DNA of 64,000 nucleotides. It comes from Chryseobacterium gleum (GTDB lineage Bacteria; Bacteroidota; Bacteroidia; Flavobacteriales_D; Crocinitomicaceae). Shown here piece by piece: positions 27,682-37,320 of the stretch. How positions within the stretch are numbered: position 1 is the first letter of the stretch; every line of letters starts with the position of its first letter. The stretch is taken from positions 124,001-188,000 of the forward strand of contig CAMCWF010000002.1 of the NCBI GenBank assembly GCA_945882095.1, read 5' to 3'. The notes under the pieces were generated by a model. That model worked only from the letters and a program-made list of their open reading frames with translations. It did no database searches and was not told where the DNA came from. The position numbers and the translations under genes are program-made.

Positions 27682-29474
27682 TTAAGTAAATTGGATAATT
27701 GGTCGAAAGGTATCATTTTTAGAATTGATTCATTGGATGGGCTTACATTGGGTTCTTCCGATGCGAAAAGTTTTTCCATCACATATTGTGCTTCTGCGTT
27801 GGATTTTATTTGAATGAATTTGGAAGATTGTTTGGTCATTTCTCTTACTAAAATATGTGCGAGGTCTCCTTGGTCTTGGTCTTGAAAGTTTAAAGTTGTT
27901 ATCAAAGCTTCCAAACATTCCAAAATACCAGATTCTTCAATGATTTCGGGAGCGCCAATGATTTCTAAAATCTCCTCGTTTAGCGTGAATTGAAAGCCCA
28001 GTTGGGTCAGGATATTGGTATGGGTTCTGATGGCGCGAATCTCGTTTTTAGCCAATTGTTTTTCGATCGGAAACAATAACATTTGATGATGTAAAGGTTG
28101 CGAAATAAAGGATTGAATCACTTGATCATAGTATATTCTCTCCATCGCTTTCCTACTGTCAATCAACAGAATGCCATTGTTTGTGGTGGCAATGATGAAT
28201 TTTCCTGAGACGATGAATTCCTTAAATGCTGTTTCAGATGCGTCTTCAAAAAGTTTAGGTGATTCCGGCAACGATTCTTGAACTTCATACAATGATTGCC
28301 AATTGACTAGGGATTCTGTACCAAATCCAGCATCGCGAATCGCCTGAGAATTCCCATTGGATTTTTGCGATATAAAAGGGTTAAATGTTGGATCTACCTT
28401 AATTACGGGTGCTACGATGGGTTGTTCTCTGAAACCATGTGGCAAATCAAATACGGTATCTAAATTGAAGTCTAAACTGGGTGCAATATTGTACATCCCC
28501 AGGGATTGCCTAACCGTACTGTGTAGGATTGAATAGATAAACCGATCTTCCTCAAATTTAATTTCGGTTTTTGTTGGATGGATGTTTACATCGATTTTAG
28601 CAGGGTCAATTTCAAAAAATATGAAATAACTTGGATAGGTTTTTTCGGGAATTAAGCCTTCAAATGCCTTCGAAACTGCATGGTGGAAATAGCTGTTTTT
28701 AAAATAGCGTTGGTTTACAAAAAAGTATTGCTCACCTCGGCTCTTTCTCGCCGTTTCAGGTTTGCCAATGTAACCTTCAATGCTTATGATATCGGTTTGA
28801 GTTTCTATTGGAAAAATCTTTTCGCTGCCATTCTTTCCCAACAGATCTGCAATCCTCTTTTTTAATACAACCGCTGGCAAATTGAACAATTCCTGTTGAT
28901 TATTAAAAAACTGAAAGGAAACTTCTGGATGCGCCAAGGCAATGTGAAAAAATTCATCCTCAATGTGATTGAATTCAATGGCATCTGATTTGAGAAAATT
29001 TCTTCTTGCCGGCACATTAAAAAACAAGTTTTTCACCTCGAGGCTTGTACCCACTGGACATACGGTTTCAGTCGTTTCAATACAATTTCCTCCTTCAAAT
29101 TTAATCAAGGTCCCTGTTTCCTCATCTTCTGTCCGTGTTTTTAGGATAACTTGAGATATGGCGCCGATGGAAGCCAATGCTTCCCCTCTAAAACCTTTTG
29201 TATGTAAACTAAACAAATCTTCTATCGCGTTCAGTTTACTTGTTGCATGCCTTTCAAAACACAACATAGCGTCATCCTTGCCCATTCCTCTTCCATCATC
29301 CGTAATCAGCAATTGTGTTCTTCCTCCATCTTTTACAGACAAAACGATGCGTTTTGCACCCGCGTCTATTGAATTCTCCAAAAGCTCCTTGACCACAGAA
29401 CTTGGACGTTGTACCACCTCACCTGCGGCGATTTGGTTGGCAAGATGTATGGGTAAACGCTTTATGATTTGCAT
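27678..29474 (-). CDS. mutL: DNA mismatch repair protein MutL
   Basis: LANQIAAGEVVQRPSSVVKELLENSIDAGA, DDGRGM, GFRGEALASI. Confidence 0.95.
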   Translation of the reverse strand: MQIIKRLPIHLANQIAAGEVVQRPSSVVKELLENSIDAGAKRIVLSVKDGGRTQLLITDDGRGMGKDDAMLCFERHATSKLNAIEDLFSLHTKGFRGEALASIGAISQVILKTRTEDEETGTLIKFEGGNCIETTETVCPVGTSLEVKNLFFNVPARRNFLKSDAIEFNHIEDEFFHIALAHPEVSFQFFNNQQELFNLPAVVLKKRIADLLGKNGSEKIFPIETQTDIISIEGYIGKPETARKSRGEQYFFVNQRYFKNSYFHHAVSKAFEGLIPEKTYPSYFIFFEIDPAKIDVNIHPTKTEIKFEEDRFIYSILHSTVRQSLGMYNIAPSLDFNLDTVFDLPHGFREQPIVAPVIKVDPTFNPFISQKSNGNSQAIRDAGFGTESLVNWQSLYEVQESLPESPKLFEDASETAFKEFIVSGKFIIATTNNGILLIDSRKAMERIYYDQVIQSFISQPLHHQMLLFPIEKQLAKNEIRAIRTHTNILTQLGFQFTLNEEILEIIGAPEIIEESGILECLEALITTLNFQDQDQGDLAHILVREMTKQSSKFIQIKSNAEAQYVMEKLFASEEPNVSPSNESILKMIPFDQLSNLLK

Positions 29475-29561
29475 AAAAAAAATTCGCTATGACCGCGAAT
29501 AAACAAAAATAAGGATTATCCCGAGAAATAATCCTTACTTAACATTTCTTGACACAAAGAA

Positions 29562-30830
29562 TTACATTCGAACGACGGTTCCTAAGTAATCTGATTTTTC
29601 TCCGATTTCTGGTGTTACTAAGGTAACTTTCCAGATAAATGCTTTGTTTGTTTCTACCATTTTTCCATTTCTTCGGTCGATACCATCCCAAGGAAGGTTT
29701 ACATCCATGGTTTCAAAAACCAATCCACCATCTGAAGGGTCTAATATCACCATCTTGAAGGGTGTGTTACGTTTGGTAAGGGCGTAAGGAAGAAAGGTGT
29801 TTTTTCTTATGTCAGAAGCGTTGGGGTCAAAAGCATTTACAGCCAATAGGTTGTAGGCATCAGACACATAAAAATTTTCAGAAATAACATTGCTGCATCC
29901 AGATTCATCAATGGTGTTAACCTTTAACTGATATTGACCTGCTTCAAATATATTGACCTCTAAGTCTTTGGAAGTTTTGCCAATGTTCTTGTGGTTGATT
30001 TGTATGCTTTGAATGTTGGATTCGGTTTTTATATGGATTCCTTTAACTGGCAAACCATTGCTGTAATTTACATCCTCTAATTGTACCTCAGTTGAGAATG
30101 GTTTTTTAACCCATTGGGTTTGTATAGCTTTCTCGGCTAATTTACCCGCTTGCATTTTAAAGACCTCAATCGCGCCGGTTTCTTTGATTTGTATTTTTTT
30201 ACCTGAATTTGCAGGGATTTGTAGGTAGAATTTCGCACCTACTAAACAAATGTCAAAATCATTTTTGTTCTCAATCAACGCTTCTTCATCCGCACATTTT
30301 GGCAATACAATAGGTTGATAAATTTTGCTGTCTATTGAGTTGATTGGATTGGCATTGTTTTTTAATTCCAATTGCGCTTTATCTTTTAATTGGGTGTCAG
30401 CAGCGACAACATCTGATTCTGAAGTTGACCATTCATCAATGGCCTTGATGACAGGAATTGCTTCTTGGTTGGTTGTTTCAACTGCAACAGGAACATTTGT
30501 TGTATTGGAATTTTGAACCTTTGGAGATGGCTTTGTAAGATTTTCTGAAAGGGATTTTTCAGGGGTGTTTTCCAATTGTCTTGGACCCTCATTTTCCGTT
30601 TTATCACTTTCTTTTGCCAATTTTTCATTGGAATTTGAACTGAAATACCAAAGGGCAACAGAGGTACAAACAACCACAGCTGCACCTGGTATACCCCATT
30701 TGAGAAAAGGATTTTGCTTGGACGGCATTTGCGCATCCAAACGCTTGGAGATGGCATCCCATGAGCTGGGATCAAAAGGCTCGGATTGATTTCCTAAAGC
30801 TTCTTTAAATATTTTGTCAATTTTGTCCAT
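29562..30830 (-). CDS. Single-TM anti-sigma-like protein with C-terminal region resembling a T9SS type-B sorting domain
   Basis: Downstream of an ECF sigma gene; TM FLKWGIPGAAVVVCTSVALWYF; C-term VNAFDPNASDIRK…VFETMDVNLPWDGIDRRNGKMVETN. Confidence 0.6.
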   Translation of the reverse strand: MDKIDKIFKEALGNQSEPFDPSSWDAISKRLDAQMPSKQNPFLKWGIPGAAVVVCTSVALWYFSSNSNEKLAKESDKTENEGPRQLENTPEKSLSENLTKPSPKVQNSNTTNVPVAVETTNQEAIPVIKAIDEWSTSESDVVAADTQLKDKAQLELKNNANPINSIDSKIYQPIVLPKCADEEALIENKNDFDICLVGAKFYLQIPANSGKKIQIKETGAIEVFKMQAGKLAEKAIQTQWVKKPFSTEVQLEDVNYSNGLPVKGIHIKTESNIQSIQINHKNIGKTSKDLEVNIFEAGQYQLKVNTIDESGCSNVISENFYVSDAYNLLAVNAFDPNASDIRKNTFLPYALTKRNTPFKMVILDPSDGGLVFETMDVNLPWDGIDRRNGKMVETNKAFIWKVTLVTPEIGEKSDYLGTVVRM

Positions 30831-30842
30831 TCTTGTTGGCGC

Positions 30843-31403
30843 TTATTTAATTTTCGTTGTTAACATTTTCTGCAAGTTTACCCTTGCTTTTGATAAATTA
30901 GATTTTGACGTTCCTTCACTGATTCCGAGTATGTCTGCAATTTCTTTATGAGAGTATTCTTCAAATACATATAAATTAAAGACTGCTCTGTAGGCGGGCG
31001 ATAACTTATTTACACATTCTTTTGCAATTTCGTATTTCAAATGAAGGGCTTCGAGTTCTTCCTTTTCTTCTAAAGGATTTTCCGTGGGCGTTTTAAAGTC
31101 GGTGTCCTTATCGCTTAAAAAAGGATTCCGTTTTGCTTTCCGAATGGCATCAATGGCAGTATTCGAGAAAATTCTACGCATCCAACCTTCGATCGAACCT
31201 CTGAAGTCAAACATTTCCAATTTGTCAAAGACCTTTATAAATCCATCTTGTAGAACCTCTTGCGCGCTGTCTCTGTCACTTATGTAACGAAAACAAACCG
31301 CCATCATTTTGCCTTGATACATTTTGAAGAAGGTCTGCTGTGCTCGACGGTCATTTCGAATACATGCCTCAACAATTTGTCTCAACGCCTCTTGGTTCTC
31401 CAA
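30843..31403 (-). CDS. ECF-type RNA polymerase sigma factor
   Basis: DSAQEVLQDGFIKVFDKLEMF, GWMRRIFSNTAIDAIRK, YSHKEIADILGISEGTSKSNLSKAR. Confidence 0.93.
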   Translation of the reverse strand: MENQEALRQIVEACIRNDRRAQQTFFKMYQGKMMAVCFRYISDRDSAQEVLQDGFIKVFDKLEMFDFRGSIEGWMRRIFSNTAIDAIRKAKRNPFLSDKDTDFKTPTENPLEEKEELEALHLKYEIAKECVNKLSPAYRAVFNLYVFEEYSHKEIADILGISEGTSKSNLSKARVNLQKMLTTKIK

Positions 31404-31551
31404 TTTTTATGTCTTTTACGATGTTTAACAAAGGTCAGTTGCCTTGAATTTTTAGGTCAACAAAAAACTTTTTCAAATTAAAGAAAAAAATTAATGTAGT
31501 TGTAGTAAATTCGCCGTGACAATAATAGAAACAATTTCAACAATAAATCAA

Positions 31552-32490
31552 ATGAAAATAACAGTTGTAGGAGCAGGTAATGTAGGGGCAACATGCGCAG
31601 ATGTTTTGGCATCAAGAGAAATCGCGAATGAAATCGTATTGTTGGACATTAAAGAGGGTTTTGCGGAAGGCAAAGCACTTGATATTTGGCAAACAGCACC
31701 CATCAATCAATATGATTCAAGAACCATTGGTTCTACCAACGATTATGAAAAAACGAAAGATTCTGATGTCGTTGTGATTACTTCAGGATTACCTAGAAAA
31801 CCAGGGATGTCGAGAGATGATTTAATTGCTACCAATGCAGGCATCGTTAAAACGGTGACAGAAAACGTAGTTAAACATTCTCCAAATGCAATCATCGTGG
31901 TTGTATCCAATCCTTTAGATGTCATGACTTATTGTGCCTTTTTGAATGCCAATATGGATTCAAGTAAGGTATTTGGAATGGCAGGTGTACTAGATACGGC
32001 AAGATACCGTGCGTTCCTTGCAACAGAATTGAACATTTCTCCTAAAGACATCCACGCTGTGTTGATGGGCGGACATGGTGACACTATGGTTCCACTTCCA
32101 AGGTATACTACGGTTGCTGGAATTCCAGTTACTGAACTTATTTCCGAAGAAAAATTGAATGAAATCATTGAACGAACTAAGTTTGGAGGTGGCGAAATCG
32201 TAAAATTGTTAGGTACATCAGCTTGGTATGCACCGGGAGCTGCTGCAGCGCAAATGGTTGAAGCCATTGTAAGAGATCAAAAAAGAATTTTCCCAGTTTG
32301 TGCTTGGTTGAATGGTGAATATGGCCTGAAAGACATTTACCTGGGCGTACCTGTTGTATTGGGTAAAAATGGAATTGAAAGAATCATTGAATTGGATTTA
32401 AATGATGCTGAGAAAGCGCTCTTGAACGAATCTGCTGAGGCTGTTAAAGCGGTGATGGATGTTCTTGACGACATGATCGAAAAGGCATAA
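31552..32490 (+). CDS. mdh: Malate dehydrogenase
   Basis: ITVVGAGNVGATCAD, GGHGDTMVPLPRY; ATG at MKITVVG. Confidence 0.94.
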   Translation: MKITVVGAGNVGATCADVLASREIANEIVLLDIKEGFAEGKALDIWQTAPINQYDSRTIGSTNDYEKTKDSDVVVITSGLPRKPGMSRDDLIATNAGIVKTVTENVVKHSPNAIIVVVSNPLDVMTYCAFLNANMDSSKVFGMAGVLDTARYRAFLATELNISPKDIHAVLMGGHGDTMVPLPRYTTVAGIPVTELISEEKLNEIIERTKFGGGEIVKLLGTSAWYAPGAAAAQMVEAIVRDQKRIFPVCAWLNGEYGLKDIYLGVPVVLGKNGIERIIELDLNDAEKALLNESAEAVKAVMDVLDDMIEKA

Positions 32491-32511
32491 TCTAAGGCTA
32501 ACATTATTTTG

Positions 32512-32537
32512 AAAGGGGGTATTGACCCCCTTTTTTT
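32512..32537. terminator. Intrinsic terminator (AAAGGGGGT-ATTG-ACCCCCTTTTTTT) between convergent genes
   Basis: 9-bp stem plus T run; overlaps the stop of the convergent gene. Confidence 0.87.
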
Positions 32538-33918
32538 AATTTACCTCAACCGCGCCAATGTCCGGCGGATTGTTTCTCGTAATACCAAAATAATCCAGTG
32601 ACGTAGTAGAAAAAACGCCATTGTCATTTAAGACAGAGTTGGGTTGAAAGATAAAATCTCCTTGCGAAAGGTCAACAAACATTGGGTCCTGATTCCAAAA
32701 AATACTTGTGTAAAAAGGATCGTTGAAAGTTGTACTGCTCTTTATCAAATTATGGGTGAAGTTAAAATTCAAGGTCACCCCGGCCATTTGTAAGGTATCC
32801 AAAGCAAATTCATCCTCAAGGTTCCCGTAAATCACGCAATTGGAAAGCGTTCCTTCGTTGATTGAGCCAACATTGGTTACCCCTGTAAATCCATTGTTGT
32901 AATAGTTGCTAATGCCCACAGCAGGGACTTGAGCACTTCCATAACCTAACAAATCGCAGTGATTGAAGTTAAAATCGCCGCCTTCCAATACCAAAAGTGC
33001 ATGGCTTTGGTTTTTAGAAATTATACAATTTTCAGCCTTAACCTTGGCTCCTGAATAAATAAAAACGCCATAACGAGAAACATTAAATATTTTGGTGTTT
33101 TGAATTTGAAGGGTATAACCCATATTGGAAGGGTCCTCCCCAAATAAGTGAACACCCACGGTTCCATTTTTTATAATTCCATAATCAATAGACGATGGCA
33201 AGGCCTGGTGAAAGTAAATGCCATAATATTGTCCTGCAACGTCATCGTACATTGCTTCCAATCGGTCACCTTGAAAGACAACCTCATTCCCTAAGGTTCC
33301 ATTCACATTCAGACTGCCTTTATAGACATATAGAATAGAATTTTTATGCAAATGTATTTTTGTTCCCGCTTGAATCGTGAGGCTTTTAGAGGAATCAACG
33401 GCAGCATAACCATAAATCACATGAGGCTTGTCGTTTGGCCATATTCCCTCGTTCAAATCTTTGTAATGAAAATACGCATCTTGTCCCCAAACGGTTAACT
33501 TGACATATTGATCCACACCATTGGTTCTAAAACGAATGGAATCCTCCACAATCATCGGTAAAGTTTGGTTGTTGGGGTCTAAAGTGACTTCAACAAAATT
33601 AAAAAGACTGTCCTTTCCCGCCAGTTCTATATCCTTTAAATAGATGCCTTTTACGCCATCCAAATTAAACCTAAAGTGAGAGTTTTGTCCTCCCATTAAT
33701 TCTACCTCCTCAATGTTTATTGTGCGGTTACTGGGATTGTAAATCTTGAATTGTTGGGTAGTGGAGCCAATGGTTGTAAAAACCGTATCAAAAACCAAGG
33801 TGTCTACTGAAAAAGTAAGGTGCTCCTTGGAAAACGCACTGAATTTTTTACAACTGCTGTTAACGAGTAGGGTGGAAAGCAATAAAGCGAAAAGTGAAAT
33901 TTTGAAATATTTTTTCAT
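32536..33918 (-). CDS. Lipoprotein with right-handed parallel beta-helix-like repeats
   Basis: LLSTLLVNSSCKKF lipobox; repeated 'GVFIYSGAKVKAENCIISKNQSHALLVLEGGDFNFNHCDLLG' pattern. Confidence 0.7.
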   Translation of the reverse strand: MKKYFKISLFALLLSTLLVNSSCKKFSAFSKEHLTFSVDTLVFDTVFTTIGSTTQQFKIYNPSNRTINIEEVELMGGQNSHFRFNLDGVKGIYLKDIELAGKDSLFNFVEVTLDPNNQTLPMIVEDSIRFRTNGVDQYVKLTVWGQDAYFHYKDLNEGIWPNDKPHVIYGYAAVDSSKSLTIQAGTKIHLHKNSILYVYKGSLNVNGTLGNEVVFQGDRLEAMYDDVAGQYYGIYFHQALPSSIDYGIIKNGTVGVHLFGEDPSNMGYTLQIQNTKIFNVSRYGVFIYSGAKVKAENCIISKNQSHALLVLEGGDFNFNHCDLLGYGSAQVPAVGISNYYNNGFTGVTNVGSINEGTLSNCVIYGNLEDEFALDTLQMAGVTLNFNFTHNLIKSSTTFNDPFYTSIFWNQDPMFVDLSQGDFIFQPNSVLNDNGVFSTTSLDYFGITRNNPPDIGAVEVN

Positions 33919-34043
33919 CGGCTGGCTAACGTGTAAAGCTAAAGATTATTTAATTAAGGACAATGCGGATGTTTATTCATATTTTAGATATAGAATTGAA
34001 CCCTTTTCCTAGATGGATGTATACGAGAAAAAAAATGTTAAAA

Positions 34044-35165
34044 ATGAAAGCACTTATTGGCTTGTTTTTCCTTCTTTCGTTTCAAATCAACGCCCAGCCG
34101 CCACAAATTTCGACCAATAATGCCCCACTTAACGGGACCTTTAACCAACTCTTAGAGGTAAATATGGATTCCTTGCAATTCCGTGAGGAAATCAATCCTT
34201 CAGATGATGCCAATGAGAAATTGGAAATAAGGAACTTGGAAAAAGATATAAACGACTATAAAACGATTCGAACGCAAACGAAATCAAATGCCTATGCGCG
34301 AAGTCCCTCCGAAGGAGCGCAACGGTTGTTAGATAAAAATGTACAAGAAATACAAACCATTGCGCCTGAAAGCATTGAAGCAGATATTTTATACTACGAT
34401 GCAGGAAACTACAATGCGGACCGGGCAAGTGCTCTTCAATCATCCCTCGAAAAAGCCGCTGAAAATGAGGAGGCTTTAACCCTTTGGGTTGCGAATTCCT
34501 TGGTGGTTGGAGATACTACCGAAGCCTTTGCAACTTTGAAAAAAATGGAGGCGCTTAATTACATTCCGAGGGAGGTATTGTGTTATGCAAAGGACTTGTA
34601 CGCCTCCGTTCCTAAAAACGCCATACTCATTACCCATGGAAAATGGGATACCTATGGCTTTGTGTATGAACAAATGTATGGACGCGACAACCAGCAAATA
34701 CTCAATGTCTCTTTGGATTTACTTCAAAGTCCGCAATATCGAAAATTGCTAAAGCGTAATGGCCTTATGCTTCCAGAGGGAAAGCGAATTGACGTAGAAT
34801 ACTTCAAGGCACTGTGTGAAATCAATGACGAGAGACAATTTGCATTTTCTATGACCATACCAAAGGAATACCTAGTGTCCTTTGCGAAGCAAATGATTCC
34901 CAATGGGTTGGTATTTCTCTATCCCTCATCAAATGAAGTCGACCAGGTTGTAGCCAACAATGAAGCTTACCTCGATTCCTTCTTGTTCATGGATTGCGGT
35001 CAAATGGAGAACAATTCCTTGGTAGGTTTGAACGCAAATTATTTACCGATGCTCATGCTTTTGGAACAGCAATATGAGAGTGACAAAGGAAGCAATGTTA
35101 AATTGACCCAAATCCAAAAACACAGGGAAAAATTAAAAAGAAGGATCGATAAATCTCCGAAATAG
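34044..35165 (+). CDS. Secreted protein of unknown function, first gene of an ECF sigma operon
   Basis: Signal peptide MKALIGLFFLLSFQINAQ; NAILITHGKWDTYGFVYEQMYG motif; 5-nt gap to sigma gene. Confidence 0.65.
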   Translation: MKALIGLFFLLSFQINAQPPQISTNNAPLNGTFNQLLEVNMDSLQFREEINPSDDANEKLEIRNLEKDINDYKTIRTQTKSNAYARSPSEGAQRLLDKNVQEIQTIAPESIEADILYYDAGNYNADRASALQSSLEKAAENEEALTLWVANSLVVGDTTEAFATLKKMEALNYIPREVLCYAKDLYASVPKNAILITHGKWDTYGFVYEQMYGRDNQQILNVSLDLLQSPQYRKLLKRNGLMLPEGKRIDVEYFKALCEINDERQFAFSMTIPKEYLVSFAKQMIPNGLVFLYPSSNEVDQVVANNEAYLDSFLFMDCGQMENNSLVGLNANYLPMLMLLEQQYESDKGSNVKLTQIQKHREKLKRRIDKSPK

Positions 35166-35170
35166 CATTC

Positions 35171-35749
35171 ATGCGAAGATTGAAAAGTAGTTTTTTAGAA
35201 TATACGGATGAAGCGCTCATGAAAGCCCTTACCCAAGGGGAGAAATCAGCGTTCGATGAATTGTATGCGAGATATTCTTCGAAATTATTTGGGTATTTTA
35301 TGAAAATGTTGTGGAACAATAGGATCAGGTCTGAAGATTTGTTACAAGATTTATTTGCCAAAATCATATCTCAACCGCACCTTTTTGATCCTTCCAGAAA
35401 TTTTAAAACGTGGGTATATGCGGTGGCGGCGAACATGTGCAAAAATGAATACAAACGTAACGAGGTAAGAAGCAACACGAGCAATGGAATTGACCAACAT
35501 TATTCTTTAAGTTCTTCCGAAGATGTAGGTAAAACGGTGGAAGAAAAAATGTTTAAAGAAGCCTTGGGACATGAATTAGACAACCTTGACCACAAACATC
35601 GGGAGGTTTTTATCTTGCGTCACATCGATGGATTGTCCATTAAAGAAATTGCTGAAGTCATCGACATCAATGAGGGAACGGTGAAATCCAGGTTGTTTTA
35701 CGCCATTAAAAAACTAGCGAACGAATTAAAAATGTTTGAAATATCATAA
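35171..35749 (+). CDS. ECF-type RNA polymerase sigma factor
   Basis: NRIRSEDLLQDLFAKII, FKTWVYAVAANMCKNEYKR, LSIKEIAEVIDINEGTVKSRLFYAIKKL. Confidence 0.93.
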   Translation: MRRLKSSFLEYTDEALMKALTQGEKSAFDELYARYSSKLFGYFMKMLWNNRIRSEDLLQDLFAKIISQPHLFDPSRNFKTWVYAVAANMCKNEYKRNEVRSNTSNGIDQHYSLSSSEDVGKTVEEKMFKEALGHELDNLDHKHREVFILRHIDGLSIKEIAEVIDINEGTVKSRLFYAIKKLANELKMFEIS

Positions 35750-35750
35750 T

Positions 35751-36524
35751 ATGGAAGCCCTAGAGATCATTGAAAAATACAATTCCTACGGAATGATAAC
35801 GCCCGAAGAGAAAATCGAATTGGGAGATTTTTGTCCGGATGAAGCATCCTTTGATGCCATTAAATTTCTTTTGAATCAATCGCTGGATATGCAAAAGGAG
35901 GAACCCTCTAAGCATGTCAAGGCAAACTTGGATCATTTGTTTGCAAGCCAATTTCCTGTAAAAAGCAATCCGCCTACCTACCGAAAATTGACTTTGTATG
36001 CCACCATCGGTATCGCAGCATCGTTGGGATTTATTCTGACCATGAGGATTTTCAATTTCGAGAACGTTACGCCAAAGCAATTGGCTTCTGCGGAAAAGCA
36101 AAGACCAAAAGTGGATGGCAGAAAGAAGGAGGAGTTGCCTGTAATCCCTAACAAAACAGAACCCAAACCCATGGAACAGAACCTTCCTGAAATAAAAAGG
36201 GTAGCGATGGATGAAATGAATACGGCGATGTACGATGCACCTGTGCCCACAAATGAATGGCATCCTGAAGAAGTTCATGAACCGGCCGTCGTGGAATACA
36301 AGGCAAGCGACATGGAAGATGTAAAAGCCACCTTCAAAATGGATTCTGACAACCGTTCAGATGAATTGGGTTATGAAGTAGCAACCGTCGCTCAAAAAAA
36401 TAATAAAATCAAGGCAAAAACACTGAGCGAGGTCGATGTAAAAAGTAGGAAAAACAAGAAAGAAGAAAGCCAAACCGAGGTTCAAACGGATGAAATGTTG
36501 AATGCTATTTTCGCCTTGTATTAA
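35751..36524 (+). CDS. Putative single-TM anti-sigma-like protein
   Basis: TM LTLYATIGIAASLGFILTMRIF, follows sigma gene with 1-nt gap; charged periplasmic tail. Confidence 0.55.
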   Translation: MEALEIIEKYNSYGMITPEEKIELGDFCPDEASFDAIKFLLNQSLDMQKEEPSKHVKANLDHLFASQFPVKSNPPTYRKLTLYATIGIAASLGFILTMRIFNFENVTPKQLASAEKQRPKVDGRKKEELPVIPNKTEPKPMEQNLPEIKRVAMDEMNTAMYDAPVPTNEWHPEEVHEPAVVEYKASDMEDVKATFKMDSDNRSDELGYEVATVAQKNNKIKAKTLSEVDVKSRKNKKEESQTEVQTDEMLNAIFALY

Positions 36525-37309
36525 TATCGAATTACGAAGTGTTGCTTTTCTTGCTCACTACGCGGAATTAAGAGGCCAAAAGAGAACAAGTCGAGGGTCA
36601 CATGAAATTCAGTTTGTTTTATGCATTCTTTCCAAGCATCGAACATAGAATCACTCCAGCGGATGTCGTCCAAAACAATGACCGTTTGGTTATGGATGAA
36701 GGGACGAAGTTTTGAAAGGTAGTGCAGCATTGCCTTCCCATCGTGATGCCCGTCAATGAAAATTAAATCATATTTCTTCGCCAAATGGGTATCAATAAAG
36801 CCATCAAATGTGGCATGGTAAAAGTGAATGTTTTCTTTATTTTCCGAGAAGCCATTGATGTTGTTTTTTGCAAACTCACAAATGTCGTTATTTGCTTCCA
36901 CGGTATCGATTTTAGCCTTTGAATTTCCTAAATGCATGCTCAATGTCCCCACGCCAAGGGATGTGCCGAATTCCAAGATGTTTTTTGGTTGATAATGTTT
37001 GGAAATCGCATATAAGAGCCTTCCGTTCCTTTTTGAAGTTGCACTTTGTAAATAGATTTCCCGAATGCTTCTGTTTATACCCAAACGTTTTGATCCGGCC
37101 CCAAAATCCTGAAAAGCGATTTGTTGGGTGTTGTTTTTTAGCGATGTTCTGTACCCATGTAACAAAGCTTGATGACTTGGCAAACATTGGGTTACAAGTA
37201 CTTTTGAGGCAAATTCGTAGACGAAAGGAGAATGAATGCGGTATCTTCCTTTGGCTTCTAGTTGATATTTTATAAATTCGAACGCTAAATTCACCCTACA
37301 AAGTAACAT
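36521..37309 (-). CDS. Class I SAM-dependent methyltransferase (O-methyltransferase-like)
   Basis: RIHSPFVYEF; NILEFGTSLGVGTLSMHLG; YDLIFIDGHHDGKAML. Confidence 0.82.
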   Translation of the reverse strand: MLLCRVNLAFEFIKYQLEAKGRYRIHSPFVYEFASKVLVTQCLPSHQALLHGYRTSLKNNTQQIAFQDFGAGSKRLGINRSIREIYLQSATSKRNGRLLYAISKHYQPKNILEFGTSLGVGTLSMHLGNSKAKIDTVEANNDICEFAKNNINGFSENKENIHFYHATFDGFIDTHLAKKYDLIFIDGHHDGKAMLHYLSKLRPFIHNQTVIVLDDIRWSDSMFDAWKECIKQTEFHVTLDLFSFGLLIPRSEQEKQHFVIRY

Positions 37310-37320
37310 TTTTCTACCGA

